A DNA stretch of 64,000 nt from NCBI GenBank assembly GCA_964019135.1, contig OZ025255.1, forward strand, positions 23,165,708 through 23,229,707. The letters run 5' to 3'. The position numbers and the translations under genes were made by a program. Under the pieces are notes generated by a model. The model worked only from the letters and a program-made list of their open reading frames with translations. It made no database searches and was not told where the DNA came from. The stretch's first letter is position 1; every line of letters starts with the position of its first letter. Shown here piece by piece: positions 47,630 through 60,187 of this stretch. The DNA is from Arenicola marina. Its lineage: Eukaryota > Annelida > Polychaeta > Arenicolidae.

Positions 47630-48258
47630 TAGCCTGAAAATCAGACGTTAATAAGTTTCTGTCGTGACAGTCTTAACGATCGACCCTAACTTCTGAAACC
47701 ATAGGCCTTGGGCGCTGTTCACAAAATCTATTTGACCACCTTGACTAAAACCCTCACTTGCAAGCCACCAAAAAATGTTTTTTTTCCCTTTTTTAATCTT
47801 AATGGAAGCTTGGGAAGACGAGATTCAAGGTCTTACACGCAAGATTACTCTGTGAACTTGATTTTTAAACACCATGTGTTTCTTTCCACTGTGTCAGCCA
47901 CCATTTTTGCTTGGCGCAGTGACCAGTGGTGACGCCTATCGAGTTGTTGGGCACTAAAAATTACATGCAGTGTTTTAGTTTCCAACGACTCGATAGGTGT
48001 CACCACTAGTCACAACGCCAATAAAAGTAAAGTAAAGTTTTGACAAAGTAACATTGCATGAACAACTTTGAATCTCCTCTCCCCAAGCTTCCATTAAGAT
48101 TAAAGAAGCTAAAAAATCAATTTTTTGTTGGCTGTCAAGTGAGGGCTTTAGTCAAGGTGGTCAAATAGGTTTTGTGAACAGCGCCTAAGGCCTATGGTTT
48201 CAGACGTTAGTGTCGATCCTTCAGACTGTCACGACATTAACGTCTGATTTTCAGGCTA
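47630..48258. mobile_element. Mutator-like fold-back MITE with 10-bp target duplication
   Basis: TAGCCTGAAAATCAGACGTT at 47630 and AACGTCTGATTTTCAGGCTA ending at 48258 are the ends of two arms of nearly 300 bp that pair along almost their whole length (about 85-90%), leaving a centre of only some 30 bp near 47945-47980. Flanked by TGGCCAAGTG on both sides (47620-47629 and 48259-48268). Long terminal repeats with 9-11 bp duplications are usual for Mutator-like elements. No ORF. Nested in the 4.56-kb element. Confidence 0.88.
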
Positions 48259-48716
48259 TGGCCAAGTGCTGCCACCAGGCCACTGGCCACTGGTGGCAGT
48301 TTTGATGTCAGAGCTTGCACTGGACCCAGACCCTAGACCTGTTGCATGCCCTCCTGGCTTCTCTCTTTCTTGGAGTGGGCTGGAGGGCCATGAAGTAAAT
48401 ATTGACATGGAGCATTAAAGCAATATGTTCTGTAATTTTTATGTTACCAATCTCTTCTCTGTGTCAAATAAGTATATTCTGTGTTGAAATCTGTATTTTA
48501 AATCCTGAAAGCCTGTGGGCTATCCAGAGAGAAGCAAATTTGTTCACTTGAGCAGAAGTTGGTAGCCGGCTTTATATCCCTGCGCGCCTGTTTGGTATTC
48601 TATATGATATCGTCACCCGCTAGCTTGGACGTCCACAAGCGAACTAGTCTGCAAGTGAACAGTTTTATGTTAAAATTGTTATTTTACAGATTTAAAGAGA
48701 TATCAAATGTATTTTG

Positions 48717-49452
48717 AGATACTTTTAGTCCTGGCGCAAGTGCCCCCAGGCAAGCCCACTTCTTTAAGGGCACAACGATGTCAATGGTGAAATCCTTAAA
48801 CGTTAGACGGGAATCGACTGTAGCTTTTTTTAGAATGTGGATGGGTACAATTATAGTGCTTACATATTCTATATACCTTGTTTTATCTTCTGACACTATC
48901 TTCTGAAAGTGTCAACGCTAGATTGTTTTAGTCCTATTTCCGCGAACAAATGTTGGAGCATGTGACTTTCCCGACCAACTGCCATGGATATGCAGCGCCA
49001 CCTGGCGAGTCCCTCCACAATTTGAACCATTTATTTTCGTAACAGTCAATTACCTGTAACAGAGGGCGCTGCTTTTGTCTTAAAGTTCAAAGTAAGCGAC
49101 TGACAAGGCCCTCTAGCGAAGAGCCATATGCTAATGGAGAGGAGGAACCAAGTCGCATTTACAGCAATCGGGATCTGCCCAAAACAAATATAGTGGACTG
49201 TTAGGCGGGAAAAGTTGTGTGCTCTAATATTTCTTCTCAAAAATATAACCTAAACAACCTAGTGTCGACACACTTTGTTGGTGTTAGATGATAGAACAAG
49301 GTATATAAAATACGTAACACTATGATTGTTTGCGCACACATTATAATAAAACCTACAGTTGATTCCTTACTAACGTCTAAGGCTTTTAACATTTACACTG
49401 TTGTGCCCTTCAAGAAGCGGGTTTGCCTGGGGGTACTTGCGGCAACTTTTAG
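48717..49452. repeat. Diverged inverted-repeat element
   Basis: 48717-48895 and 49285-49452 are reverse complements at roughly 75% (CTTTTAGTC, GCAAGT-CCCCCAGGCAA, GGGCACAAC, TATATACCTTGTT). The 390-bp centre holds CAGCGCCACCTGGCGAGTCC and ACAGAGGGCGCTGC. Older than the fold-back at 47630. Confidence 0.75.
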
Positions 49453-49459
49453 TCTTGAT

Positions 49460-50300
49460 TTTAAAATGTAAATAACATAAGATGGCGCATGTGAGTACGC
49501 TGCTTTAATGAAAAAATTAGTACTCTGTGTATATGTCGATTGCAGAATGTACGTACAAAAATGCACCTTGTCAATCCGTTCAAGTTATAGTTCCAAAGAT
49601 TTCAAATCAAGGTGAGCAACTGACATTCACTTCATGGCTCTCTCTAGTCTCCGTATGGTTCAAGGTCAGCGAGACATGTTTCAGGGCTACCCAATCTCAG
49701 TATGACACATACAGTAACACCTTACTGGTGTACATGTACAGTGGCCATGTTTCAATCATCAAACTGTATGTTTTTCTTGCTTATCATCGGTTTCTGTAGC
49801 ATATTAAATGCTGAGCCGTGTACTTGCACCTACAAACAATTTATCGTTTAACTCGATTCCCATTTTCTTATTCTAATAGTGTCTTCAGGTAAGATGCTAA
49901 TTCATTTTCAATCTATCTTTGTAGAGGCAATATATGTCAAATTGCAAGCAGAAAGATATGCGCTGTGTCAATGAGCACCGGGCAGAGATGATGTGGTTTG
50001 CCCCAGACAGGGAGTAAAAAGAATGGAGGTAATTGAAGCTGCTTACCAAGTGCAATGATTTACAATCATTGTGAGTTCACATGCTGCAGAAATTATACCC
50101 TTAAATGTGTGCTTGTGCTTGTAAAGGATTTAATGATAGCTCACATATATGCCACTAACTGTAACTGACCACTGCTTGCCTTTCTTTAATAGGTGCCATC
50201 GATGGAGAATCCTGAAGCTGAATTAGAATTGAAGTTGATGTTGAAGCTGAAGTTGACGAAAAGCTTTTAATACAGAAGAATGGTGATGAAAAGCCTAATT
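49460..50300. other. Interior of the 4.56-kb element, unassigned
   Basis: The 90-codon frame at 49527-49799 shows no known motif. Near 50210-50270 is a short imperfect GAAGTTGA/GAAGCTGA repeat. Confidence 0.4.
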
Positions 50301-50307
50301 CTGCCCT

Positions 50308-50440
50308 CTAGTGTCTCCCATCCCCAAATTTGAGGTGCCTCCACTCCCCTCACTTGGTTTCTCCCCTCCTAGAAAATTAGGTGTCTCCCCTCCCCTAACT
50401 TGGGTGTCTCCTCTGCCGAGCTTGGGAGTCTTTCTCGTAA
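50308..50440. repeat. ~28-bp tandem repeat
   Basis: Four to five units of GTGTCTCCCCTCCCCTAACT-type sequence (GTGTCTCC-CCC-AAATTTG, TTTCTCCCCTCC, GTGTCTCCCCTCC, GTGTCTCCTCTGCC). Confidence 0.75.
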
Positions 50441-50608
50441 CATTGGCGGAATATTCCGCCAATGTTACGGGAATATTATCAAAAAACATTCCCTGAATAT
50501 TAAGAAAACTTTCCTGAAAAACATTCGCGGAATATGTTTTGGTAATATTCCCGTAACATTGGCGGAATATTCGGAGAATATTCGGAGAATATTATTTTGT
50601 TACCTAGG

Positions 50609-52160
50609 TTTATCGGACAAATTGTGTTTGTCTAATCAGTCCATATAAAGAATGTGGTTTACGGAACCATAGATACATCGCAGACATTCGATTCATGATA
50701 ACATAGGCCTATGTCATACTACAGGTAAAGACGCATACAACACATGTAGCAGTTCTGCCCTCACTTCGATAATAAAGTGGTTCTATGGTCCCTTCCATTG
50801 TGATTAAACCGGTCTGTGGTTACCAATATAACGAAATTAATAGATGAATAAGATTATTGTGTTATGTTGTAAGCTGGCTGATGAAAAATCGGGTTAACTC
50901 AGCTTGGCCATCTACATACCTGGGCGTACATTCTGGCTGGCTGGATGTTTCCACGGTGACGGAAGCCGGGTCGGTCAAGTTGACAGCTCATAAGACGAAA
51001 AGATCGAAAAAGTTAATATCGAAAATGGTGACATCGAAAGTGTTCCTTCACGGGAAATATCCCTGTTTCACGGGGTCACGATTAGGTCTCATAATGGCTG
51101 TGCAGCCCAATTTGAACCGATACTCCATAATACTCATCTCAATATAAAGGCTATAAATTGGTAACAATAAACACCGAAATTTGTTTGGAAATTGATCACT
51201 GGTGCGTGGAATTGGTCTTAACATAAATAGGCGTTAAACTCAAATTGCAAGTTGTCAACGAGATCATTATAACAAGTGTATATATCCACGCCGAAGGTTT
51301 TTGTGTATAAACTTTATTTAACGAGGTTACCGATCATAGCACATATCATCGGCCACCTCTACATGTAAGATTTAGTTGCATACAACCCTGAAAAGCATAT
51401 CGACGCCAAAGATGGGCGGGGAAACTGTTACCCACATTGGTGTCAGATTGGATAGAGGCCGCACGCAGCACGTCACGTTAGCCGCTACTTCCGGCCGATG
51501 ACTAAACTACCGGAACTAGCCGCAGACGTCCGACCAGCAATCGCCTACATATATAAATTTGTATTTTCTGTAATAATTTTAACAAATTTCTACCAGAATG
51601 TAAATTATTTCCCCTTTAGGCCCACTTAGGTTGTCAGTGAAGTTCATTATATTGCATGTCATTAAATTACATTAAATGTTCCTATGTTTTATTAACGTAT
51701 GGTGTTATAATTTCGTCATTCAAAATCTAAAAACGCCCCGTTCTTCTAAATTAGAACGAATGAGTGAAACCATTTAATTGTTTCTTTTAAAAGATTAATT
51801 CCGCTATCTGTTTGCGAAAAGAAAAAGAAATTATTTCTGTTGCGTGATTAATTATGAGAGATGTTATGGGAGTGGTGTAAAACTGACGATATTAGGAACC
51901 CGGGTTCTTAATATCGTCACAACGGGTGTCCAAATGTCGTCAGGGAGACCTATTATCGTCATACCCGAAAGGTAAGGATCTAACCACGTTGATTAAACTA
52001 AAAATGTTGATTGTTAAACAGCAAACTAAACAAAAACTGCAAGTATTTAGACCTGACATGTTTTACAGATAATTATTTAGACATCAGATCTCACGGTGAC
52101 GCTTTATGACGTTTAGAATTAACGGTAAATTATCCTAGTAAATGTAACTTAATGTCGGTA
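50609..52160 (+). other. Non-coding part of copy B
   Basis: Equivalent of 18011-19950. Around 51886-51945 it keeps one more end of the TTAATATCGTCA repeat family than copy A. No gene. Confidence 0.5.
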
Positions 52161-52679
52161 TCTGTCAATACAAATTATGCATGCTAGACAGCTTGTATTT
52201 CTGTAACATATGGCTAACGCTGTCTGGAATTCTAAAAAATAACTCTTACTTGTTCTGCACCACGAGGAACGTGTGCATGATAAAGCGTATAATATACAAC
52301 TACGATGCCTGACTACACACACTCTTTTTCTCTTTCAATTGATCAATTGCGCGGGCTCTAGTGAGAAACTACGTCTGTTAGAACCCAAAGTGTTATAGTG
52401 ATGAAAACGTCAGACCTTGGTAGAATGAAATCCATAGTTTTAATTTTGACTTCAACCATCCCGGTTATCGCCCACACAAGCTTGCGTAACGGCGATACCC
52501 CACATTTGCATCGTTTAGGAAAGCACTTATATATATCTGAAACTAAAGAGTTACTGCCTCATATATTCATAGCCCCCTTCAATAGAGACGGCGATCGAGG
52601 CAGAGTGTTAAACTGTACATTTGCTCCCGATGACGTATTTTTCGTCGCTATGACGTTTTGGGTCCTAAAGTATGTTTTA

Positions 52680-53275
52680 ATTGTTGGCCCTACTCTTCCA
52701 ACTCCATCGCTGGCACCTTTTCCGTTCCTCCCCTTGCAGCGTTCCAGCTTCACTGATATGCGTCCAATCACACTGCTGTCTCCATCTTTGGTCCCTCCTC
52801 TTCTTATGTCATATAACCAACTACACCGCTTTTACCTTTCAGGTACCTTCCCTTCCAGCACCCCGTCTTGTAATTACACTGCTGTCACCCTTCCTGGTAC
52901 CTCCCTGCCTGCGTCGTGTCGATAACTACAGCGCTGTCACCTTTCCGGTACATCCCATTCCTGCACACAGTCTTTTAACTACACAGCTGTTACCCTTCCG
53001 GTACCTCCCATGCCTGCGCCTTGTCTCCAGCTACACCGCTCTCACCTTTCCGGTACCTCCCCTTCCAGCACCCTGTCTTCATACTACAACGCTATCACCT
53101 TTCCGGCACATCCCCTTCCTGCGCCCTCCATTCTAACTTCTCTGCTGTTATCTTCTCGGTACCTCCCCTTCCGGCGCGTTGTCTCCAACTACACCGCTGT
53201 CCTTTTTCCGGTACCTTCCCTTCGTGCGCCTTGTCTTTGACCGCCATCACCTTTCCGGTACCACCCCTTTAAGGA
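52680..53275. repeat. 52-bp minisatellite, copy B
   Basis: About eleven units of the same ACCGCTGTCACCTTTCCGGT family as 19960-21350. The last part (53131-53275) is repeated at 56937-57072. Confidence 0.9.
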
Positions 53276-56200
53276 AAAGAGCGGGCAAACCGTTGCTATA
53301 CATTGAACGATTGCCCGGTTTAAAACTATATGTTTACGAGTGTAGCAACAAGATTTGGTCCAGTTACCTTCATGACTTCGTTATTTAATATGTAAGCAAT
53401 TGCACGTTAGAAAATGGGCCAATGCTATGTATGCTACGCGATAAGGCAACGTCTTATGGCCAACATTAAGTGAAGTATTAAGGCAGCAAGCTAAGGAATT
53501 TGGTCAACAAGGAAACAAAGTCAATCACATCTGCTAAGAAATTTCAAAACAATTATGTCAACCTCGAATGTGTATCACTGTATTGCTTGCGCATTATGCA
53601 ACATAGAAAATGATTTAATCCTTCCAGTTCAAAGAGACAATGAAATGGTTGTATTTTCATTATCATGTGTACCTTTATCTTATCAGTTCATATCAGTTCA
53701 TCATTCTGGGTCAATAGCACTTGTGTGTGTTTATTTTTTACTTTTATATACTGACGTTAAATTCACTTTATTTTATCTTATCTTACCAGATATTGATTGT
53801 AATAAACTATGCTTCGAAGCTCGTCGGAGCGTACTTCGTGGTTAATGATACATAAAGCTTGGCTAATTGTTAGATCGATTGAGGCATGAGATCATGCTGG
53901 AAAACTATGTCAGACAATTTAGGTAAAAATGTATAATAGTTTACAGATGGTTAATTGAATTGAAAAGTCACCGGCGATGTAGTGTATTGACAAATAAAAA
54001 CCATGAAGGATTTTGCTTGGGTCTAAGGGAAACCAATTACGAATACCATGCGCTGTCTTCGCTTTCTATATTAGGTAAGACTGCTGCTATGAAGTGCGCC
54101 TTAATGAAATTCCTGACGTGCACCTTGCTCTGGTCAAGTAATTAATTTGGTACTACTGTTTGGTACTACAAGCTTGGTGCTGAATTTGAACGCTGAATGT
54201 TGAACGCTAACCACGAAGAATATTGGAAAGGCGAGCTTTAGTTTCAGGCTGATTAACTGACGTTTCTACATTGGCCTGAAATGTGTTAATGGCACATTAT
54301 GCAATAGACCGTTCCAGGGGAAATTCTGGCAGGCGCGTGTTTCGGGTAGCTCTACCTCGCTCGGTGCTGCATAAGGCGAGTACTGACGCATAGCTGCATA
54401 ATTTTCATCAGCTTATCATAGGTCAACAAAAAAATAAAAACCCACTTTGTACATATAAATATATTGACTATCAAAAAATATCATTTTACGAACGAGATGG
54501 AGGCATAAAAGCAGGCTGTCATAACGCTGCGCGTGGCAGGAAAGCGGCCATATTCTCGGTTTTTGCTGCTGTTCTTCAGTGCGGAAATAATGATCGTTCT
54601 GGCGTCTATTTTTTCTAGATATGTTACAGATCTGATTCAGGGATATATGTTGTACAGATTACATAACTTGGTTTCATATGTGTACTGAAAATAAACGAAT
54701 ATTGATTTGACTTCACTTGACTCTATGATTTTAGCGACCTTCAGAGTTAATGCTATTGTACAAGTTAACACGACCATCAACTTGCAATAATAAATAATCA
54801 ATAGCACACGTATTCCATTGAGCAGGCATTTAGGACTAATGACGTTTTCGTAGAATGAGGCTTCGCACCAGAATCTCGTTATGGCGGACTTTTCCATGTC
54901 GGGCTGAACGTTTCCGTCCACGCGCCTTACGGGTCTCCAACGTCTACCAGTTGCTGAATCGATTCGGAAAACTTTCCTAATGTTATCTTTTGTATATGCC
55001 TTATTTGGCTTACCGTATGTGGTGGCTGCGAATACTTATTTCCTAATCCAAGGAGAGATTGCCCGCGACCTAAGTCCCAGGTACCAACGGTAATCCACCA
55101 CATATCTCTAAATAGACCATGCTGAGCGCAATCACTGGCGGAATGGTTCTCCATTGGGCCATTATCATCGTTTTATTAACACTTATACCAAGAAAATCGG
55201 CGCCTTCTTCTCAGTGAGAACAATGATGTCGTCCTTAGTAGTAAACTAGCCGAAACTGTTTATATATATCCAATATGCGGGAGGAGACATGATTATCATA
55301 CTAATTCCTTGAGGTAAACAGCCTACTACTGTGGCCCTTTCACGTTACTTTTTCTTCCTTTTTATCTGTTTCTGTGTAGTTATGAAGTTCTATCTGTATC
55401 TGTGTAGCTGTGAAGTTCTATTTCAGGTTAGCATATACGCTTCGGCTTCTGCTGTTGTCTATGTAATATATGTTTGCTTACTTGCGATGCATACATTTGG
55501 ACAATAAACATGATTATTATTGCATCAATTTGGAGGATAACATATAAAATATGAACTGGCGACATGAGTATTGTCGGAGATCGTGTTTATACTTTGTGAT
55601 ATATTGGATGGACGTAACACATTACGGACGGTTCACTGGCTGAATGGTTACATAAGTAACATACCGAGAGATATAGTCAGACTACTATAGTGTTATATCC
55701 ATGATTCTGGTCCGTTTAATGTCTAGCAATTCTCATATTATGTTACGACAACGAGCAGTACAGAAAAACGTAAGTCGACGTCACCAACGGTCTTTACACA
55801 GCACATTCCAGAAGGTCAACTCGATAATGGATGAGAACCCGGTCTAGTTTATCAAATGCCTCTCGCCGTATTTTAACGATCGGAAACAAAATGGCGGCTT
55901 CACAATAGAAACTGTAATGGATATGCATGATGTAAGGATCATTAACATGCACGACATATGTACGATACAACAAACAAGCTGATGTGATAGCTCAACATGT
56001 TGTTTCTCTGGTATTCGCCTCGCCACGGACTATCTAACAATTCCCCGTTTAATATCATAACAATTCAGTTTAATATGAGGGACACAGCAGAGAAGCAATG
56101 TTTGCAATGTTGCGTATTTGTGTCCTTTCCTGAATTTGTCTTGCTATGGGCATATATTGATACTGAAGAGGACCACGTAAAAATGAAGCGCAGCTAAAAA

Positions 56201-56936
56201 AAACGAAAAAACCTGTGAATCGGGAATCACCAAGAATAAGGGAGAGTAATATCGAATATCCAAGCTGATGTCTGCTCAAGACGGAGCGCGAAAAAACACA
56301 CCTTAAGGGTGATATCGCGAATATCGATGAATTTACAGACTGCTATAACGGATCGCGTTAAATTTTTGTCAGCTTAATGTACGGAAGTAAAACTATGATT
56401 AATGTACCTAACAATTAGATGGATATAAACGTGTATGGATATATTCTTGGTACGCTATGGTATAAGACTCATGTAGTGGCCTTCAAATGTGCTTGATTTT
56501 GTGTGATTATTATGGAGGAATAACATTCAATGATGGGTACTTGCATTTGTTCAAGCAATTCTATTAAGCGTCAGTAATTGCCCCTTTGAGGTAAACTATC
56601 ACATACAGATGTGTCGTTTTGATAATGTTTTATCTTCAGTCAAATACGAATACATACAACACATATATTGACGTATGCTGTTGTTGTATTGACCTGAGCT
56701 TTTCAATGAAATGGAAAATCGATTTGCCACATGTGTGTTTCTGTGTACTCTATGTAATGGAGCGTAGCAGCTTATTTCCAAAAGATACTTTATTAAACAA
56801 ATATATTGATAAATCTGTCATAATTCCCGTTTTAATTATTGTCCCGTTGTGTGGCATTTTATGATATGAAAAACCTGCGTAAAAGTGAAAAGATACAGGA
56901 ACGTACATTGATTGATTTTAGAGGAAGATTTTATAG
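53131..56936 (+). repeat. 3.8-kb tandem duplication unit 1 (copy B)
   Basis: TTCTAACTTCTCTGCTGTTA occurs at 53131 and again at 56937, period 3,806 bp. Unit 1 comprises minisatellite tail, the segment equivalent to 24966-26390, and the segment equivalent to 22810-24956, in that order. The junction near 54680-54730 has about 40 bp matching neither source. Confidence 0.88.
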
Positions 56937-58560
56937 TTCTAACTTCTCTGCTGTTATCTTCTCGGTACCTCCCCTTCCGGCGCGTTGTCTCCAACTACAC
57001 CGCTGTCCTTTTTCCGGTACCTTCCCTTCGTGCGCCTTGTCTTTGACCGCCATCACCTTTCCGGTACCACCCCTTTAAGGAAAAGAGCGGGCAAATCGTT
57101 GCTATACATTGAACGATTGCCCGGTTTAACACTATATGTTTACGAGTGTAGCAACAAGATTTGGTCCAGTTACCTTCATGACTTCGTTATTTAATAGATA
57201 AGCAATTGCACGTTAGAAAATGGGCCAATGCTATGTATGCTACGCGATAAGGCAACGTCTTATGGCCAACATTAAGTGAAGTATTAAGGCAGAAAGCTAA
57301 GGAATTTGGTCAACAAGGAAACAATGTCAGTCACATCCGCTAAGAAATTTCAAAACAATTATGTCAACCTCGAATGTGTTATTGTATGACTGTATTGCTT
57401 GCGCATTATGCAACATAGCAAATGATTTAATCCTTCCAGTTCAAAGAGACGATGAAATGGTTGTTGTATTTTCATTATCATGTGTACCTTTATCTTATCA
57501 GTTCATATCAGTTCATCATTCTGGGTCAATAGCACTTGTGTGTGTTTATTTTTTACTTTTATATACTGATGTTAAATTTACTTTATTTTATCTTATCTTA
57601 CCAGATATTGATTATAATAAACTATGCTGATCGAAGCTCGTCGGAGCGTACTTCGTGGTTAATGATAGATAAAGCTTGGCTAATTGTTAGATCGATTGAG
57701 ATATGAGATCATGCTGGAAAACTATGTCAGACAATTTAGGTAAAAATGTATAATAGTTTACAGATGGTTAATTGAATTGAAAAGTCACCGGCGATGTAGT
57801 GCATTGACAAATAAAAACCATGAAGGATTTTGCTTGGGTCTAAGGGAAACCAATTACGAATACCATGCGCTGCCTTGGCTTTCTATATTAGGTAATACTG
57901 CTGCTATGAAAGTGCGCCTTAATGAAATTCGTGACGTGCACCTTGTTCTGGTGAAGTAATTAATTTGGTTCTACTGTTTGGTACTACAAGCTTGGTGCTG
58001 AATTTGAACGCTGACCGTTGCACGCTAGCCACGAAGAATATTGGAAAGGCGAGCTTCAGTTTCAGGCTGATTAACTGACGTTTCTACATTGGCCTGAAAT
58101 GTGTTAATGGCACATTATGCAATAGACCGTTCCAGGGGAAATTCTGGCAGGCGCGTGTTTCGGGTAGCTCTACCTCGCTCGGTGCTGCATAAGGCGAGTA
58201 CTGACGTATAGCTGCATAATTTCATCAGTTTATCATAGGTCAACAACAAAATAAAAACCCACTTTGTACATATAAATATCTTGACTATCAAAAAATATCA
58301 TTTTACGAACGAGATGGAGGCATAAAAGCAGAGAAAACAACTGATATAAATGCCAACCGGCGAGCGTGATGACTGTCACAAAGCTGCGGGTGGCAGGAAA
58401 GCGGCCATATTCTCGGTTTTTGCTGCTGTTCTTCAGTGCGGAAATAATGATCGTTCTGGCGTCTATTTTGTCTAGATATGTTACAGATCTGATTCAGGGA
58501 TATGTGTTGTACAGATTACATAATTTGGTTCCATATGTGTACTAATTATAACTTGTTATA
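56937..58560 (+). repeat. 3.8-kb tandem duplication, partial unit 2
   Basis: Repeats the minisatellite tail and the 24966-26390 segment of unit 1, then continues collinearly with copy A (26400 onward) toward exon 1. It has an extra 40-bp stretch around 58333-58375 not found in unit 1. Confidence 0.88.
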
Positions 58561-59142
58561 AAGTTTATGGACCGGTGTACACAGTCTTTTCAATACGAAT
58601 CCGAGTGCACTGAAGTGGCCTTGTTGCGTAGCAACCAGGAATGTCGAACGGGAAGCCGAGCAGATAAGACTGTTAAACTCTTCTTAATCTAGTGAAATGT
58701 AAGCTTCATTATATAATATGATACTTACAAGAAAGTTTATGGAGACATCTTGTTTGTTTTGTGAATAACAATGCCATAGAACAAACCTTCCCCTGAGAAA
58801 AGGCACGTTGAAGCCGGGCATCAGAACTAACTCCATAGGCATGCATGATAAGTGCATGCGAGAATCTGCTTTCTAACCCGTAACACGATAGATGTCGCTT
58901 GTGGTATCTGGAACGGTTTATATTGCGGCGCATGTTTTCGGGCCTGGGTGGCCGCCTGGGTTTGATCGGTAAATGGTTCCTCCTAATTACGGGCGAGATA
59001 TCTCATTCGCGCATACCGCGACCCGCCTTATGCAGCATTGCTTGTATTAATGCTACATGCGTGTCATTAGCATTAGCATCGGCGATACATCGACAACGGG
59101 AAAACCGAAAGGTCGCATCAAAGGTGTCTGTCGATATCTTTT

Positions 59143-59359
59143 TAGCTGTCTAATATATGTTGGCATGTTAGAGTTATGGATACTGTTGAACTATCTGTGA
59201 TGGAGTGTGACTTGCTGTGGAAAAAACTATAGGTGGGGATGTGAAATGACAGCTGGTCCAATGCATGTTGGCTTGTTGGATTTATGGATACTTTTGAACT
59301 ATCTGTGATAGGGTGTGTGACTTGCTGTGGATAAAACTATAGGTGGGGATGTGGAATGA
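59143..59359 (+). repeat. 108-bp direct repeat before second CHST15-like start
   Basis: Copy B counterpart of 26955-27172, with the same two units. Confidence 0.8.
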
Positions 59360-59446
59360 CTAAGCTGGCACAGAGCAGTACAACTCGTTTACATCACGTC
59401 AAGCTAGAACGTGAGATTGCGCCATCTTATCTCTGCGAGAACGGCA

Positions 59447-59659
59447 ATGAGACGACGGAACTACCTGGCTCTTGTCCTTGTGGCTTGTATGTCAATGTTG
59501 TTTCTTGGCGTTCTCTTTCCTGGTAGCGTCTTGAAGACTGCAGGGCGCCATGGGAACAGGCGCAGCATCCAGACAGCAGGGACAACTCCACGAACGGGTC
59601 TCGTGCACGGAAACTTCTCACTTACGGTCACCAATGACGACATCGACGCGTTCAGGGTG
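59447..59659 (+). CDS. Second CHST15-like gene, exon 1
   Basis: ATG at 59447, donor GTAAGT at 59660; 71 codons, same length and phase as 27260-27472. Differs in the anchor-stem part (FPGSVLKTAG for FPSSVVKTAG; HGNRR for HGDRR). The open frame and splice site are intact, so the paralogue may be functional. Its exons 3-8 would lie right of the window. Confidence 0.87.
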
Positions 59660-60007
59660 GTAAGTCGAATCATATCGCATATCACGTCTTGCGTTATCGC
59701 GTAGTTATCGTTATCGTGAAATATCACATCAGCTTCTTTACCTGAGGAACTTACAATATTGCCAGTCGCACATAGGCTGATTAATAAGCGCAGTTGTCGC
59801 TAAATAAATGCAAAGAACAGGTATATATATATTCACGTTAAACACAGTTTTATCTTAACTCATATGTACGATACCCATTAAAATATCCATGAAGTCACCT
59901 AGATAACCGGTATGGTACATGTAAACCTCTAAATTTGTAATCCTGGTGTCACCACAGTTTTTGTAGTGCTGGGTCACAGTGGGTTATGGATATGACAAAT
60001 TCGGCAT

Positions 60008-60060
60008 CTACCCCCCCCCCCACCCCCACCCCCCTCCCACCCACACCCACACACATCCAC
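60008..60060. repeat. C-rich simple repeat in intron 1, copy B
   Basis: CCCCCCCCCCACCCCCACCC with CACCCACACCCACACACA. Expanded compared with copy A. Confidence 0.85.
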
Positions 60061-60187
60061 CATCCTCAACCCACCGCAAGTCAGTCATTAGTTTAATGTT
60101 CCTAACTTAAGTTTAGATGGTTAGTCAGTCGACACTCTAGAACTCATTACCCAGTGTGGTCAATGACGAAGGCATTAAACCTGTTAA

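Larger units (their letters stand above)
46047..50608. mobile_element. 4.56-kb DNA-transposon-like insertion, family unknown
   Basis: Copy A has an uninterrupted site (GATGTTTACATTTATCGG at 18001-18018) where copy B has 4,562 extra bases beginning CCCAGCAAACACGGAACATTC-like and ending ATTTTGTTACCTAGG. The two termini pair weakly (CCCAGCAAACA with CCTAGGTAACA) and share TT at the junction. Subterminal regions carry many copies of AACATTCCCGTAATATTCGC-type motifs. No transposase seen; the interior holds nested elements, so it is non-autonomous or a composite. Confidence 0.75.
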
